Of a DNA stretch of 64,000 nucleotides, positions 33,723 to 46,335 are shown one piece after another. The translations under genes were made by a program, and so were the position numbers. The stretch comes from Antedon mediterranea (Eukaryota > Echinodermata > Crinoidea > Comatulida > Antedonidae). A model generated the notes under the pieces. The model did not search any database and was not told the DNA's origin. It was given only the letters and a program-made list of their open reading frames with translations. The stretch covers positions 1,178,001-1,242,000 of the forward strand of contig NC_092679.1 in the NCBI RefSeq assembly GCF_964355755.1, given 5' to 3'. The first letter of the stretch is position 1, and every line of letters begins with the position of its first letter.

Positions 33723-34443
33723 ATGTCAGGACAACAAGAACTAGCCACTGGTATGTAATTTGAATATACCTCTGCCTTTAGTAGCCTAGAGAAGTAGGAT
33801 TGAGTAACCTATTGTTAATATTATTAGTTATAATATATTATTAAAAAATTTGGATCCTGAAAATTGTTTCCGCCACACAGTTCACATAATACATGCAGGA
33901 GAGGACATAACATTATTGCATAAGTTAAGAGATGCGCTAGAGAATGAAGCCAACCCAGATACCAGCTGCCATTTCAGGAGGTTCTATAGCAAAGGTAATT
34001 TTACATAGTTTAACGATTGTGATGTCATGGGGAAAACATTTAAAAATGTAATTCGATTTTTCAATTCAATTTTATTTTCATAAGATATGCCTACATCATT
34101 TACCATTATGCAAAAACATTTAAGTTAAAAAATCATTTTTAATTTTAGCATTCTGTAATTTCAAATAAGTTGAATTTGTAATTGTGTATTTCTAGTTGTT
34201 TTATAGCCTCTGCCTTATGTTGGTGACATGATGTTTAATCTGTTTTTTAAAAATACTTTATTATTATTACCGTATTATATTAAACTTTAGATACCAACAT
34301 AGCGCAAACAATATTGAAGGATTTGGAGGATTTTGTTGCTAGTTGCAGAGAAAACAAACAGAATAAATGCATGTTCATAATCAGTGACCGTCTCAATGAT
34401 GAATTGAATGAATCGCCCGAACATATCGACAAAATTAAAAAAT
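33723..34443 (+). CDS. Copy C: exons 1-3 of the TIR-like module
   Basis: Exon 1 (33723-33750, MSGQQELAT plus one base), exon 2 (33881-33994) and exon 3 (34291-34443) are open, correctly spliced and in phase, and nearly identical to copy A. No exon 4 is visible before the next start exon at 36793. The nearest usable downstream exons are 38090-38125 and 38339-38640; splicing 34443 to 38090 keeps the frame and would give 210 residues: the first two thirds of the TIR-like module plus an ISG12 domain. The other reading is a truncated gene. A large GACC/GACA inverted repeat sits in the following intron. Confidence 0.5.
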
Positions 34444-34485
34444 GTAAGTTTAAAAAAAACAAGGCCAACAGCCATTAAGTCGCGT

Positions 34486-34737
34486 GCTACAATGCATAGT
34501 GATACCGGACCGACAGACAGACCGACAGACAGACCGACCGACCGACATAGTGAACTATACTGACCGAAATTACTGAACATGTTTAAAAATGTTGAAATGT
34601 TTAAAAACATTTATATTTTTAGTCGCGTGGAAGCGACTCTATAGTTCACTATGTCGGTCGGTCGGTCTGTCTGTCTGTCTGTCGGTCTGTTTGTCGGTCT
34701 GTCTGTCTGTCTGTCGGTCCGGTATCACTATGCGTTT
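34486..34737. repeat. Inverted repeat with GACC/GACA microsatellite arms
   Basis: The left arm runs from GTCGCGTGCTACAATGCATA through GATACCGGACC and a GACAGACAGACC run to GACATAGTGAACTATA. The right arm, from about 34648, is its reverse complement (TATAGTTCACTATGTCGGTC ... GGTCCGGTATCACTATGCG). The spacer of about 85 bp ends in AGTCGCGTGGAAGCGACT. Shorter relatives lie at 57147-57265 and 58820-58910. Confidence 0.85.
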
Positions 34738-36780
34738 TATCGCTTTATGACCTTATCTTGATATCAGTTTAATCTAGCTAAATCAATTTTTGAAGTTGCA
34801 TTACAGCTAATAGAAATATTAGTATTGTTAAAATTTTGATACCAAAATCAAGTCTCTAGCATAAGTAGAACTCAACATATGATGGTTATGCTCTTTTTTA
34901 AAGAATCAAAATAATTCTGGTAAATTTGCTTTGTTGCTATGGAGACAAAAGGTGTATTGATACTTGGTTTGGATGTTTTTACCTAATCACAATATTTTAC
35001 AGTCTCCATACAAACTTTTTAACATAAAATTATTCCGAACTGCAAATAATATGCAAGCTCCAAATTCTATATATTTTATTTCAGGTAAAAATGAGATAAT
35101 CTAATATACATAGAAATGGTTGCTATGGTGATAAACATTTTTCATACACCAAAAAAGTTAACATTATATTCATTAGATAACCTATTTGGCATTTTTTATA
35201 AATACCAGTATCAGATGATTTTTGCCTATGGAATGAAAAGTAATTGGATAATTTGTATAATTTTATGTTGTTGCTATGGAAATGAAAATGCATTTTTTTA
35301 CAAAATTATACAATTTAGGAATTATTTTTTTACATAACAATATTTACCAATACTAGCAGATAGTTTAAATTCAAAAATTATTTCTGGATATTATATTTAC
35401 AACTTAACAATCTTGGTTTTCACACATTTAAATTACAAATAGTATATTGACTTTTGTTTTGAATTTAAAAATGTATAGTATTTTAAAATACTATAATAAG
35501 TAATCAAATGATTATGTAACAGTTCGAAAAGTGACCAAATAATTTAATGATATATTTTTCCCTATTTCAGAAAGATATAAGTCTGTCATCATACTGTATA
35601 ATTACTACTGAGAAGATAGATGATTGAGTGCACAGTGGTATTTTACACAAGAATTAAATACAAAGGCCAGAACTGATGGACAATTATATTTTAATAGTAA
35701 TAATAGTTTATATTTTTGAACTGTTGTTTAGGGCTATTGGCTTCTTTTGTAATACAAGAAATCAAAATAATAGAATTTTCCTTGTATTTAAGAAGGCTAA
35801 AACCATACATTCGTAATTTATTTATTGAGTGTATTTAATTATTCCATATCATTTATTAATACTGTATAAACAACTTATATAAGTTAGATTTTTCAGTATT
35901 TTTATTGCATTTTAATCCTGTCTGTAATATTGAAAGTTGTGCTAATAAAAGTGGGTTGAAAAGAACAAATTATGATTATGAATTGTTAAAATTAATATTT
36001 AATACTTTTACTTTTTTGAAATAAAAAAAATGTAACAATTGTTTTTGTATCTAGTAATGTATGTACAGTATACTACAGTTGTGGCAGATCGGAGTAAAAT
36101 TCCCCTTGCAATGAAATAACTTTGTAGGCCTGAAGCACACAAAATAGAAAGAGAGGGTACGAACAGGGGAAAGAACATCCCCCTGCCCCATTAATTTTTA
36201 AAAAATAATTAAAAAGACAGTTTTGGACAATATATTTGGCAATTATTACAATTCATCTCCAAAAAATGCTTCTCTCGCACATAAACTGTGCCATCATCCC
36301 AGCCTAGGCCAAACGCGGCCGACCTTGGGCGTGAAGTGCGTAGCATCGCGCTGCGCCCCGCGACACTGTTTATAACTATGCCTCAACCTACTGCCTACAA
36401 AATTCGTCCTCCATACAGTCAGTGTTTATTCTGTAGCCGTTTGAGGTTGGACAGTGATATACGCATATGTAAGTGTAATATCAAATGGAGTAAATTTATA
36501 TAATCGAATTTTATATAGATGTTCTTTCATTTTGACGCGAAAGATAAAACAAAGTCGTACTGTTTATCGCGTATGTGTAAATCCTATTTGTTTACATTGA
36601 TTTGGTGGCGTGCCGCATTGCCTACTGGGTAATCCGCTTGCCGGAATGGCTGCCCATGTAATTATCATTTTTCGAGCGTCAGCAGTGGCGCTATACGATC
36701 TTTGGTCGTGCCTCTCTCTCTCTCAGCCTCCCCCGTTATGTCGTGTGTTTTGTAAAAGTCTGTAGTGTACTTAATTAATC
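34738..36780. other. Spacer between copies C and D
   Basis: AT-rich, without a copy of exon 4, 5 or 6 of the array gene. TTGTTGCTATGGAGAC, GTTGCTATGGTGAT and TTGTTGCTATGGAAATG recur at about 34932, 35116 and 35269. From about 36290 the sequence becomes CpG-rich and leads into the copy D start exon at 36793. The open frames near 34287, 35116 and 36288 are not supported. Confidence 0.55.
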
Positions 36781-36792
36781 CCCGAATTAATC

Positions 36793-38640
36793 ATGCCAGG
36801 ACAACAGGAACTAGCCTCCAGCAGTGGTATGTAATTTAAATATGTCTATGTAATGCCTTTAATATATAGCCTAGCAAAGTAGTATAACCAAAGAATATAT
36901 ATCACAAGAATGAGTATTCCGCGATTTTTGCATGAGAAATTTGTAACAGAGAGCTCCAGAGAGTGATGCCCGCCCTCATAAGGGCGGATGTATACATACT
37001 AAATAAGACTTGATTTAATAGATATTATACATGTAACATTAAATAGAATTATGATAATATATTTTGCAATTGTAAACTATTTTATAATACATATTTATTA
37101 ACAAACTAGTGTACATTCACTTTTACAGACAATTATTTACTAACATGCTAAGTTAGTTCACAAAAAAAGCCTAACACAGCAACACCAAAATCAACGAATC
37201 GTTACTCAGCACGGCCTATTCTTTACCATTGCCGTGTACTACACTCTACGCCCGGTAAATTAAGTATGGTTTTTATGATATAAATTAGTATAAAATACAT
37301 GTTATTAATAGGACAAAATGTTAAATGTCATTAACATTTATTTGTTTTACCAGAAACAAGTTAAATATGGGGAATATTATTCACTATCCTTCGTGAAAAC
37401 GCGTAAACACCAACACGCCCGGTCACGATATCGTAGCGCCCGGTTGATAAAGCAAACTGTTTATACGGCAGATTTTACTAAATAAATTGCATAAAACGAA
37501 CAATTAAATATCCAAATAGTATTTAACATGATGTTGGCATGTAGTTGTAGTTTTTTATCATGAAAATACTACCGGTGGTCTAGCCTTTGATTATTGAAAC
37601 CGTCACAAAAAGTTGTATACATCCCAGATACATCCACACTTATGGCGGCGCCCTACCACATGGACAATATTACTGTTACAGGGAAAATTAAATTAAATCG
37701 CGGATTACTCATTCTTGTGATATATATTCTTTGGTATAACCTAATGCAAAACTATTATTTTTAAAAGCACAGTGCGTGTGCCCAGACGAAGTATTCAAAA
37801 TCAAGTAGTATACGTATGAAACGCCATATATGCCAAAATATTTATCTTTTTACTAATATTAAGACAAAACTCCGTCTGGAACCCAGACTAATTTTAACAG
37901 TAAAATTCAAGAAAACTTTAGGCAATCAAAAGCCAATTAGCTACAGTAATAAAATATAACTCTGCACCTTGCTAAGTTTGGTGCTATGGCAACCAATTTA
38001 CATACATTGCAATCCGCCCCAGTAAGTACGGTAGTAAACAAGTAATTATCAAGACTTTATTTAGGTTTTTAATGTTTTTAAATTCTCAGGAAATCAACGG
38101 GGCCTATCAGAAACTTCTAAAACAGGTTAGTATTAAATCATTAAACATTTAGTAGGCCTATTTAGAAATAACGTATTCTATAGAATAGAAATGTTTATGT
38201 AAAGATATAAATCGAAAGAAAGAAAATTTGTCGTATGAATATTTAATATTGTGAAAGAGTGCAGATTGTTGGTGTATGTCTAATTGATTCACTGGTAGTA
38301 CTAGGCTACTATTACAATAATTAGTGTTATTTCTACAGTCCTCAAGGCTGCTGCTGGGGCAGTTGGAGGAGTAGCTGTGGCTACTGCTGGACCAGCGCTG
38401 CTAGGTTTTGGAGCAGCTGGCATTTCAGCTGGTAGCCAAGCAGCAGGAATGATGTCCTCTGCAGCCACAGCAAGTGGTGGTGGTGTAGCAGTTGGTAGTC
38501 TGGTGGCTACATTACAGTCGATTGGAGCTGTCGGCTTAAGTGCTGCAGGTAATGTGGCTGCTGGCACCGTAGGCGTCATTTTCACTGGTACGGTGGCAAC
38601 AATTAGAGAGAAAGTATTTAAACCACGAAGTAAACTGTAG
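36793..38640 (+). CDS. Copy D: short ISG12/IFI27-like protein
   Basis: Exon 1 (36793-36826, MPGQQELASSS plus one base), then exon 5-type 38090-38125 and exon 6-type 38339-38640. Joined they stay in frame and give 123 residues, the usual size of an ISG12/IFI27 protein. Exon 6 is open and clean: [35 protein letters not shown], a hydrophobic segment VGVIFTGTVATI and a basic end KVFKPRSKL. The TIR-like exons 2-4 are absent, and an 847-bp transposon sits in the intron where exons 2-4 would be. Splice sites are GT-AG (GTATGT...CTCAG, GTTAGT...CTACAG). AATAAA at 38941. Exons 5-6 may also be used by copy C. Confidence 0.62.
36888..37734. mobile_element. Non-autonomous DNA transposon with long inverted ends and TATAA duplication
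   Basis: The left end CCAAAGAATATATATCACAA is the exact complement of the right end TTGTGATATATATTCTTTGG, and the match continues for about 40 bp (GAATGAGTA...CCGCGATTT against AAATCGCGG...TACTCATTC). TATAA flanks both sides (36883-36887 and 37735-37739) as a 5-bp target-site duplication. No transposase frame. It lies in the only large intron of copy D. Confidence 0.88.
37815..37890. repeat. Second copy of the dispersed repeat at 16814-16895 (inverted)
   Basis: ACGTATGAAACGCCATAT, TTTACTAATATTAAGACAAAACTCC-type sequence and CCGTCTGGA are the reverse complement of the first copy. It lies just beside the 36888-37734 transposon. Confidence 0.7.
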
Positions 38641-41600
38641 GCGGGGTTCTTCCAGTCGATCGGAGCTTTACCATATTTCAGTCACTGTTTTCAGACATCC
38701 TATTGGTTTTGTATTCTTGTTAAATTGCAAACTATGTCCGACTGATCAGATGCTAGAGGAGATGGAAGCGACATGCTAGAGAGTGTATCAATTGTGTATT
38801 TATCGCTCTTTTCTTTCGAATAACTGAGGAGATGGAAGCGACATACAATACAGTAAACCCACTTTAGAGAGACATACTAATGTATCAACTATGGTGTTTA
38901 TTTATCACTGTCTTTACTTTCGAATATATTTTCAATTTACAATAAAGTAGGTCTATTTGATAAAAATTATTCTGCCAAAATACCATTTATTGTTGTTTAA
39001 CCTTCATTTACATATGATTTACAAAACCATGAATTGAATAGTAGTATAATTTTTAATTAATTAGTATATTATATATATCATTGTTATATTATCATCATGT
39101 AATTCCTGGTTCATTGCCCTCTTGCTGTGTTAGTTCCTGAAACATGGTTATAAACACGTTCACCCGGATGTCCGCCCTCTTATTTTACTGTGCATTGCGA
39201 TTTAAATGCATGTACACGTATACCACCAGCACTCAGAAGTCCCTTCGTCACGCCTAAATCCCCGAAATAATCACCGAAATGTCACCAAAGAATATTCTAT
39301 CGCAAAGTCAGTTTTGAGTGGGCTGTGACTTTGTTAAAAAAAAAAACAAACGCTATAAAACACCAACCGCCCACTAAAAAATGCGCCGTGTCACGTACTT
39401 CAAGTCACGTCCACTGATGCCATGCGCTCTTGAAATGCTACGTATACGACGTACCACCACCCGGGATCAAGAGTGTCGGCTGTGCGTCGATCGTGTGGTG
39501 ATTAGTGGCGCGCGCGAATCAGTGTGACGTTGACAATATAAAGCACATAGGCCTATCAAAAATTAAACCACCTTCGAAAACATACAGAACATTCATTTAG
39601 GCCTACATATACGTATAAGGGGCTCCTCAGTGTGAAAACAAATCGATATGCCAAATCCTTTATTCCCTCCGGTATCATCCAGTACAACAGGAAGTCAAGA
39701 AGATAATTTTTTTAGATGTTTTTATATATGAATGGTTTTATGCTATATTTGTTTTTATTGTGTTTTCTTTTTTATTATGACGAGCAATGAATTTCCTTTT
39801 TGAGGATCAATAAAAGTTATCTTGTCTTATCTTATCTTATCTTAACCTTTGTTCATATATGACGTCTTAAACTCAACTTTAACAACTTTGGGTTAAATAT
39901 AGGATATGTTTATACATAATATGTATTGGCTTTATAAACAAATCAAAGTTCAATCATGTTAACATGCGTACAACCACCATTCTCGACCTTTCGAGTTTTC
40001 TTCCAAAACGCAACAAACTTTAAAACTATTTATAGAGCATTACGTAATCATAAAGCGCGTCCTCTTTGTCATCGTTTCGAAAGACTGTTAGCGAACACAA
40101 TGTGACTTTTGTTTTTGCTTTCAGTTTTAAGTCATAAGAAAGTTTAAATTAAACTAATTAAATCTAGTATAGCGTGATCGATTATCTGATCCGTTTAGGG
40201 GGTTAATTTTGAGTGCGTACGTGTAGACACTACGTCATCGAAACTGACCCATTCCGCACTACTTCCTCACAAACAGTATGTGTTACCGTACTTTACGATA
40301 CCATTGTCAGGGTGCATGTCTGTGTTTATTCGTCTATTATTCCAATCTCAAAAAACTATTTATTATATTTCTATTATTCAATGTGTTTGAAATTATAAAA
40401 GGAAGCAATATCGTCCTGTTCACATTATTGTTATATTATAAAACGTACCGGTACGGCTTCAAAAAAGTTATAGTAGTAGCCTATTAGTTAGTACTATAGT
40501 AGAGTATAGGCCCGGCCACCAACTTGATCAGGCATTGCATTTTCTCTTTTAACATTTTAGTGTGCCAGGAAATGGTTTTTGTCTGAAAAAAAGGTATTAA
40601 CTGAATTATCACACGGGGGAAGAGTAAAACCATTATTACTGTACTTGTATCAATTATAAGCTATCATTGTGAATAGGCCAATAGGCTGACTCAGTGGTGG
40701 TCGCATTACAATAGAACTTCGTAACAAAGCACTATTGTTATTACTGCATAACAATAAAAAAAATCAACTATAATTTTGTATATTATTGTTTTTCTTATTT
40801 GTTGTAGGCCTACTGTATAATCAATGTCTGTGAGTCACTGTGTGTGCCTACCATATTTTGGTTGTTGTTGGGTGTTGTATTATCGTATCAGCTATTGTTA
40901 AGTCTGCTGATGGCCGCGCGCGTATACATAGCAACTCGAGAATAAAGTCCATAATTTATTGTTAAAAAAATGAATCATGTTTATCTTTTCGTCAATAGTA
41001 TCAACAATGATCAAAATGAATACATTTTTTAAATATATTTATTCGATCATTCTTCTAATTAGTTTCTAGGTATTATTGAATCTCTCTTTGAACGTTTATT
41101 TATTGCGCGTAAAACTGGCGCGCGTAATATGTGAACAATGAGCGCAGCTCTTTCTCACTCTCTCTGTGTGTGGTGGTTGATATCAAATATTGTAAATATA
41201 CAGTAATGTTCTTTTGGATCAATGATTAAGTGATTGGTCAAATTACTTGGGTTTTTGCGCTACGTTCCTGAATGCGTGCGCGTGTAGTATGTATATTTAA
41301 TTCACAGCCCCGACCCCAAAAAAGTCCGACTTTTCTTTTAATGGTGAATTGTGTGTTACAAGAGTTCGAAAAAGTGTCGATATCGACACCGAGTTTGAGA
41401 CGAGTTTGATAGACGTGACATCATCATCATTATTACATTTCAGTGAATTTGAAGCCTGTTGATTTAGTGGTTACATGGTGATGTTGGCATACCAATTACT
41501 TATACTTTTGTAATTATTTAAACATTTTTAATTGTGAATCATTGTAAAAAATTAATGAGAAAACTTGCGAATTGCTATAAATAGCCTACTCCCAATTAAC

Positions 41601-42190
41601 CAAACATCCAATCAAAACCTGCCATCAGTAGGCGTAATCATGAATAATGCATGATCATAACGTGCTGAATCAACCACACAAATTACGACTGCGCAGTTAT
41701 AATTCTAAAAATAGACAAAAATAATGATGTCATTGTTATTTGGAAGTGTGATTGGATTGCAGAAACGAGGCTAAAATAATAGGAGCTATCGTTTCGGCGC
41801 CATTGAAGCCGTAGGAAGTTGACGAAAACTAGACTTTTAAGCCTGTAAATTCGGATATTTATAAAAATTAAGTAACATTAGAACATACATTTGTTCTTTA
41901 ACAACAACTTGAATTTCAGGAAACAAAGTTTGATTAAGAATAAACTGTAAAATCTAGGAGGATAGGATACCATCACAGTCAATCTATTCTTACGCCTATT
42001 TCGTGAGCCTACTAGCTTCTTGTGTTTATGTGCTAGGCCAGCTGGTTTGGATTTTATATTTTCAACTCATTCAATACATTCCAATTTCGTTTCAACCCAC
42101 GGTATTATTGTAAGTATTATATAGTAAGACAGTATATACTTCTTTCAGAAGAGGAGATATTTTAAGTTTTTAACAGTTCTTCAATACCCT
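38641..42190. other. Intergenic, no gene recognised
   Basis: The 3' UTR of copy D probably runs to about 38960. A short direct repeat (GAGGAGATGGAAGCGACAT) is seen at about 38757 and 38825. At about 39790-39845 a GATCAATAAAAGTTATCTTG segment followed by (TCTTA)n looks like the 3' tail of a LINE or SINE. The DUSP10-like promoter and 5' UTR should lie in the last few hundred bases. The open frames at 40213-40487 have no recognisable product. Confidence 0.55.
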
Positions 42191-45100
42191 ATGCCTCCAT
42201 TTGGTACAGATATTTTAGAGGAGAAATCGGAAATGGAATCGGTAAGTTTGCGTTCGTCAAAATGTTGTGCTGCTTCGTCGCCGAAAACTACCCGGTTGAT
42301 AGCGAGATCGTGTACGCCTGTCGCTGCACCAAGGCCTAAATCAACACCGGCTTCCCCAAAGCATGCTTGTTCTCGGTCATTTTGTAATACATCTTGTTTA
42401 TCAAATTCGCCGGTTTTTCGTCATCGCCAAAAAGAAGTTAAACCTATTAATGTGATCCCCAATATTGTTGGAACTAGACCTAGGCCTATGACTTGTGTCC
42501 GACACAGGCCCATCCAGCCTTGTGAACTCTTTCAAAAATTAACTGAATGGCCAAACACTATTATCATAGACAGTCGTCCATTTACTGAATTTACGAAACG
42601 TCACATCCAAGGTGCATTTAATGTTTTAATGAATCCAATGAGGAGGCGGCGTTTACTGGACGGTAAAATGACGGTTGCGGATATGATAAGTTGTGAAAAG
42701 GGGCGCTTGCAGTTGAAGAATCGTGCGGTACATGAAGTAGTTTTGTACGATGAGGATTCCGACACTTTAGAAAATGCACCAGCTAATAGTGCTGTGAAAT
42801 GTCTTGTAACATCTCTTGAAAAAGAAGGCTCTTTGTCTGTTTTTTTATTAAAAGGTTAGTTTAATACAATTTGTTTTTGTTTCTACGAATAATTAAATCC
42901 ATCTTTATTTAAGTTTACGCAACACAATTATTTTTTTAATCATCTTCCTGAACATTTGCCTCTTTACTATTCAAAAAAGAAAAAATAATGGTAACAAACT
43001 CTATCATCCAGGGACGTTAATATTATTGTAGTTGCTACAGTGTGTTTATTAAATCTAGCCATATGCATTTGTTTACAAATCATCTGATACAGATCCGTCT
43101 TTGGACTTTCCTATCTCTCTCTCTCAACTTAAAAGTTATAAATTACTTCATTTTGTATGCATACAATCGTTATCTAAAGTGCATACGTTGTTAAGCTTTG
43201 CAAAAGATAAACACATTTATGCTGTCCATCTTCATATTCAATAAAATTATTATTACTATATTATTATTAAAAGTAAACATGCACAGATACTATAATTTTC
43301 TATACAGAGTAATTAACTATCTAATCTGTCTATTTACTAATTTACTGTATTTTAGGTGGCATGAAAGAGTTTGAGACGCAGTATCGAGATTTATGTAATA
43401 TTGAAAATGAAGGTAAATCAAATAACTGCGAGAACCCAGACTCCCCCGTCAACACCCCGCTTCTGGAGCAAATAGAGAGCTGTTTCCTAAGGGCTACCAA
43501 AGAAGGGCCGGGCCAACCGTCCCCAATCCTACCGTGCATCTACATCGGCGGGGACAAAGAAGCAGCAGATCTAGACGCCCTTAGGAAGACGAACATTAGT
43601 TACGTTCTCAACATGACCACAAAACTACCAAACTACCATGAGAAAGCATCAGATATTACCTACCTAAGGATACCAGTTAGGGATAACAGCTTTGAAGACA
43701 TCTCAAGATATTTTGAACAAGCTTTTAATTTTATTGGTAAGGAAGTGATTTTATTTTTTCAATTATATCTTTGTAACATTGCAAGTCAATAACTGTTAAA
43801 TTGGTTATAAACCATTTAGTCAGCGATTTAACCTGCCCTTTGAAGACTAAAAAATTGATCAAAATCCGTCTTGATTTAGTTGAAGTTCGGTTTATGAATT
43901 AAAATGATGTCATTTTAAAGTTTTAGCTCGAACTACAACAGTTTTAGCTCGAACTACAACTAGAAGTCCAGTTTAAGAATACGGGCGTATGAGTGGATTC
44001 TAATCCAATCTAGTATTTAATTTCTCTAGTGTTTTTTATTCTCAGAACTCTCCTTTCTTGCGCAGTGAGACGTTCTTAGTAAAGAGCACCTCATAAATAT
44101 TCAAATTATATTTTATTATTCCAATTTAGACATTGAAACTCTAAACTTTAATTGTTAAAATGAAAGGTCCTTGAATACAAGAAAAAAAATAATAAGGAAG
44201 CAATACAATACATTGTAATTATCTTTAAAATAATATTTTAAAACCTGGTTCTTTTTAAATGAGGTAACTTTGTATATTTAGAAGTGTTCAGACCTGGAAC
44301 TTGGCTTTGTGCCAGACAACACAATCCATGTATTGTCTGTTTGTCTGTCTGTCTAGATAAGTCTATAATTATGAATAATAAATACAGTCAGTAATAGGTT
44401 TCAGTTTCTCTTAGTTCTCAAATGGTTGAATATACACTTTTTTGTCCTATTTACTACAGTAGTTTATACAAGGTTTATTTTTAATTCATTACTAATACTA
44501 TTATTTAAACAAAATATTAACTATTGCACTAAATTAAATCATACACTAAGCAAGATTTGCTGTACATTTTGAGGAGTTGTGTCATTGATAGTTGAAATAT
44601 AAGTTTACATTATTTAAAATAAAATTCACACCACACAGGCTTTTTATTTCTTTCTGTAGTAAGTGCATGTTCATCTATAAAAAAAACATTTTTATAAATG
44701 TAATTGATATTTCAAAATTCTCTTCCCTGATAATTAAATCATCGTTAATTGTGCTAATAATACCGCAAAAACCGCAGTCACTAGTTTGCTGATTTCCTCG
44801 CAAATTCAATTAGGCATTTGTGATTAGTGTCCGTATCACTTGGTGATGGTCGTCGTAGTCTAAAATAAAATTGAATATGTCCTTTTCATAAGAATACTTG
44901 GCATCGATAGACAAGCATCAGCTGTTTTACTGACGAATACAGTTAAAATAGATCTGGTGCAAATATGTAGATACGGTAAAAGATATCTACTGTAGAACAG
45001 TCCTATTCTGCTCTATGAGTTTCTTTTAAACATTACAAACCAAATGGTACGGTTTACATACTCAATAACCAATATATTGACAGTGACATATTTGGGTAAT

Positions 45101-46308
45101 TATAATAGGCAGAGTTTTATCCAGGAATTGTTTAAGAAAATGTTAGTGTTTTTTGGATTATGCTTCCAAGTTGGTTCACTTTTTCTTGCTGGGTAATAAT
45201 ATATTGCACTGTGGTTACTTCAGCTAAAACACTTAGTTGTAAAATTGATTTGGACTGTGCATGCTTTTAGTTCCTGTACAGTAATACTGTAATTCTACTT
45301 TGTTTGAATGTACAGAAGTTCCATAACTACTGACAAATAATAGTTTAGTAAACAGTCTTTTGTGCAACATTTTTAGGTCGTCTCAACTGACAAAACAGTG
45401 CAAATATGAACAACTGTGATACAATCTTTTTTTATAGAGTGCTTTTTATGTGTGATGATTGGTTTCTTTCCAGTACAATACATGGCTCAATATATCTGGT
45501 TTTTAATGATGAAAACGATTGTCAAGAAAACTTTGGTTTTGGAAGAGTTTTACTGCGTTTTGTTGAATTCCCACAGAAGCAGAAACTATAAAGTCTACTT
45601 TTTAGTTTTAGTTTTAAATTCAGAAGAAGCATTTAACAAAAATGACAGTTTAGATTTCAAAAGAAGGAAATTGAAGTAATGCTCATGTGATTTGCTAATT
45701 GTTCGTTCCAGCTTTGAATCTTAATAATAACAGGAAGTGTTGTTACAATAACTGCTGTGTCCAGAGGTTTTGTTATGATCCAGAAATAGTTACGTACTGA
45801 TACTGTACACGCATTACAACAATACAGTATATTCAAATGTTTTTTCTGGTACAATTTAAAATACCCCCCATGATGGTATACAGCATATTCACATAATGTG
45901 AATATGCTGTGTGTACCATCATGGGGGGTATTTTAAATTGTATACCATCTTTGATGATTCTTTGTCATTATATTCTGAGCATGCAGTATTATTAACCTAA
46001 TATAATGTTTCTTTTCTTCAGATTTAGCGCTGAAAAACAACTGTGGCATCTTGATTCATTGCCAAGCTGGCATATCCAGATCGCCTACCGTAACCATAGC
46101 TTACATCATGAAGAAGAACCCGCACATGACCATGTCGCAGGCGTACACGCTTGTCAAGAACAGACGAAGCGTCATTTCACCAAACCTTCACTTTGTCGGA
46201 CAGCTTGCCACATTTGAGAATAAATTGAAATCGAGTAGATCAAGTGAACAGAAACGGTGCCCTCTAGTTTCATCGCGGTCCAGTACACCGGTAGAGAGTG
46301 CTGTGTAG
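42191..46308 (+). CDS. DUSP10: DUSP10/MKP5-like dual-specificity MAP-kinase phosphatase
   Basis: Dephosphorylates the Thr and Tyr of activated MAP kinases; vertebrate DUSP10 prefers JNK and p38. Three exons: 42191-42854, 43356-43736, 46022-46308, GT-AG, both introns phase 1; 443 residues. A Ser/Pro-rich N-terminus (1-105) precedes a rhodanese/CH2 domain (about 110-228) with the kinase-docking Arg cluster RRRRLL (151-156) and [11 protein letters not shown], which closely follows the DUSP10 pattern. The phosphatase domain (about 277-425) has [11 protein letters not shown], the general acid in VRDNS (Asp331), the P-loop HCQAGISRS (Cys362, Arg368) and [10 protein letters not shown]. All catalytic residues are present. 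The first ATG was chosen; Met15 is an alternative. A long hairpin lies in intron 2 and a tandem repeat follows the stop codon. Confidence 0.95.
45848..45947. repeat. Long near-perfect hairpin in DUSP10 intron 2
   Basis: Arms of about 47 and 53 bp: GGTACAATTTAAAATACCCC ... CAGCATATTCACAT on the left and ATGTGAATATGCTG ... GGGGTATTTTAAATTGTATA on the right, with almost no loop (centre at 45894/45895). A few small bulges near GGTATACAGC/GCTGTGTGTACC. It ends 74 bp before exon 3. It could be a young palindromic MITE or, if transcribed, a small-RNA precursor. Confidence 0.9.
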
Positions 46309-46335
46309 CTATATAGCAATGTAACGATGTTTGAA

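Noticed and set aside
35116-35337. GTTGCTATGG words as RFX-type X boxes
   Set aside because: Three loose matches in AT-rich spacer DNA; half-sites only, no promoter nearby, so chance or an old repeat explains them.
40213-40487. Two small plus-strand frames between the array and DUSP10
   Set aside because: No similarity, no splice or poly(A) context, composition as in the surrounding non-coding DNA.
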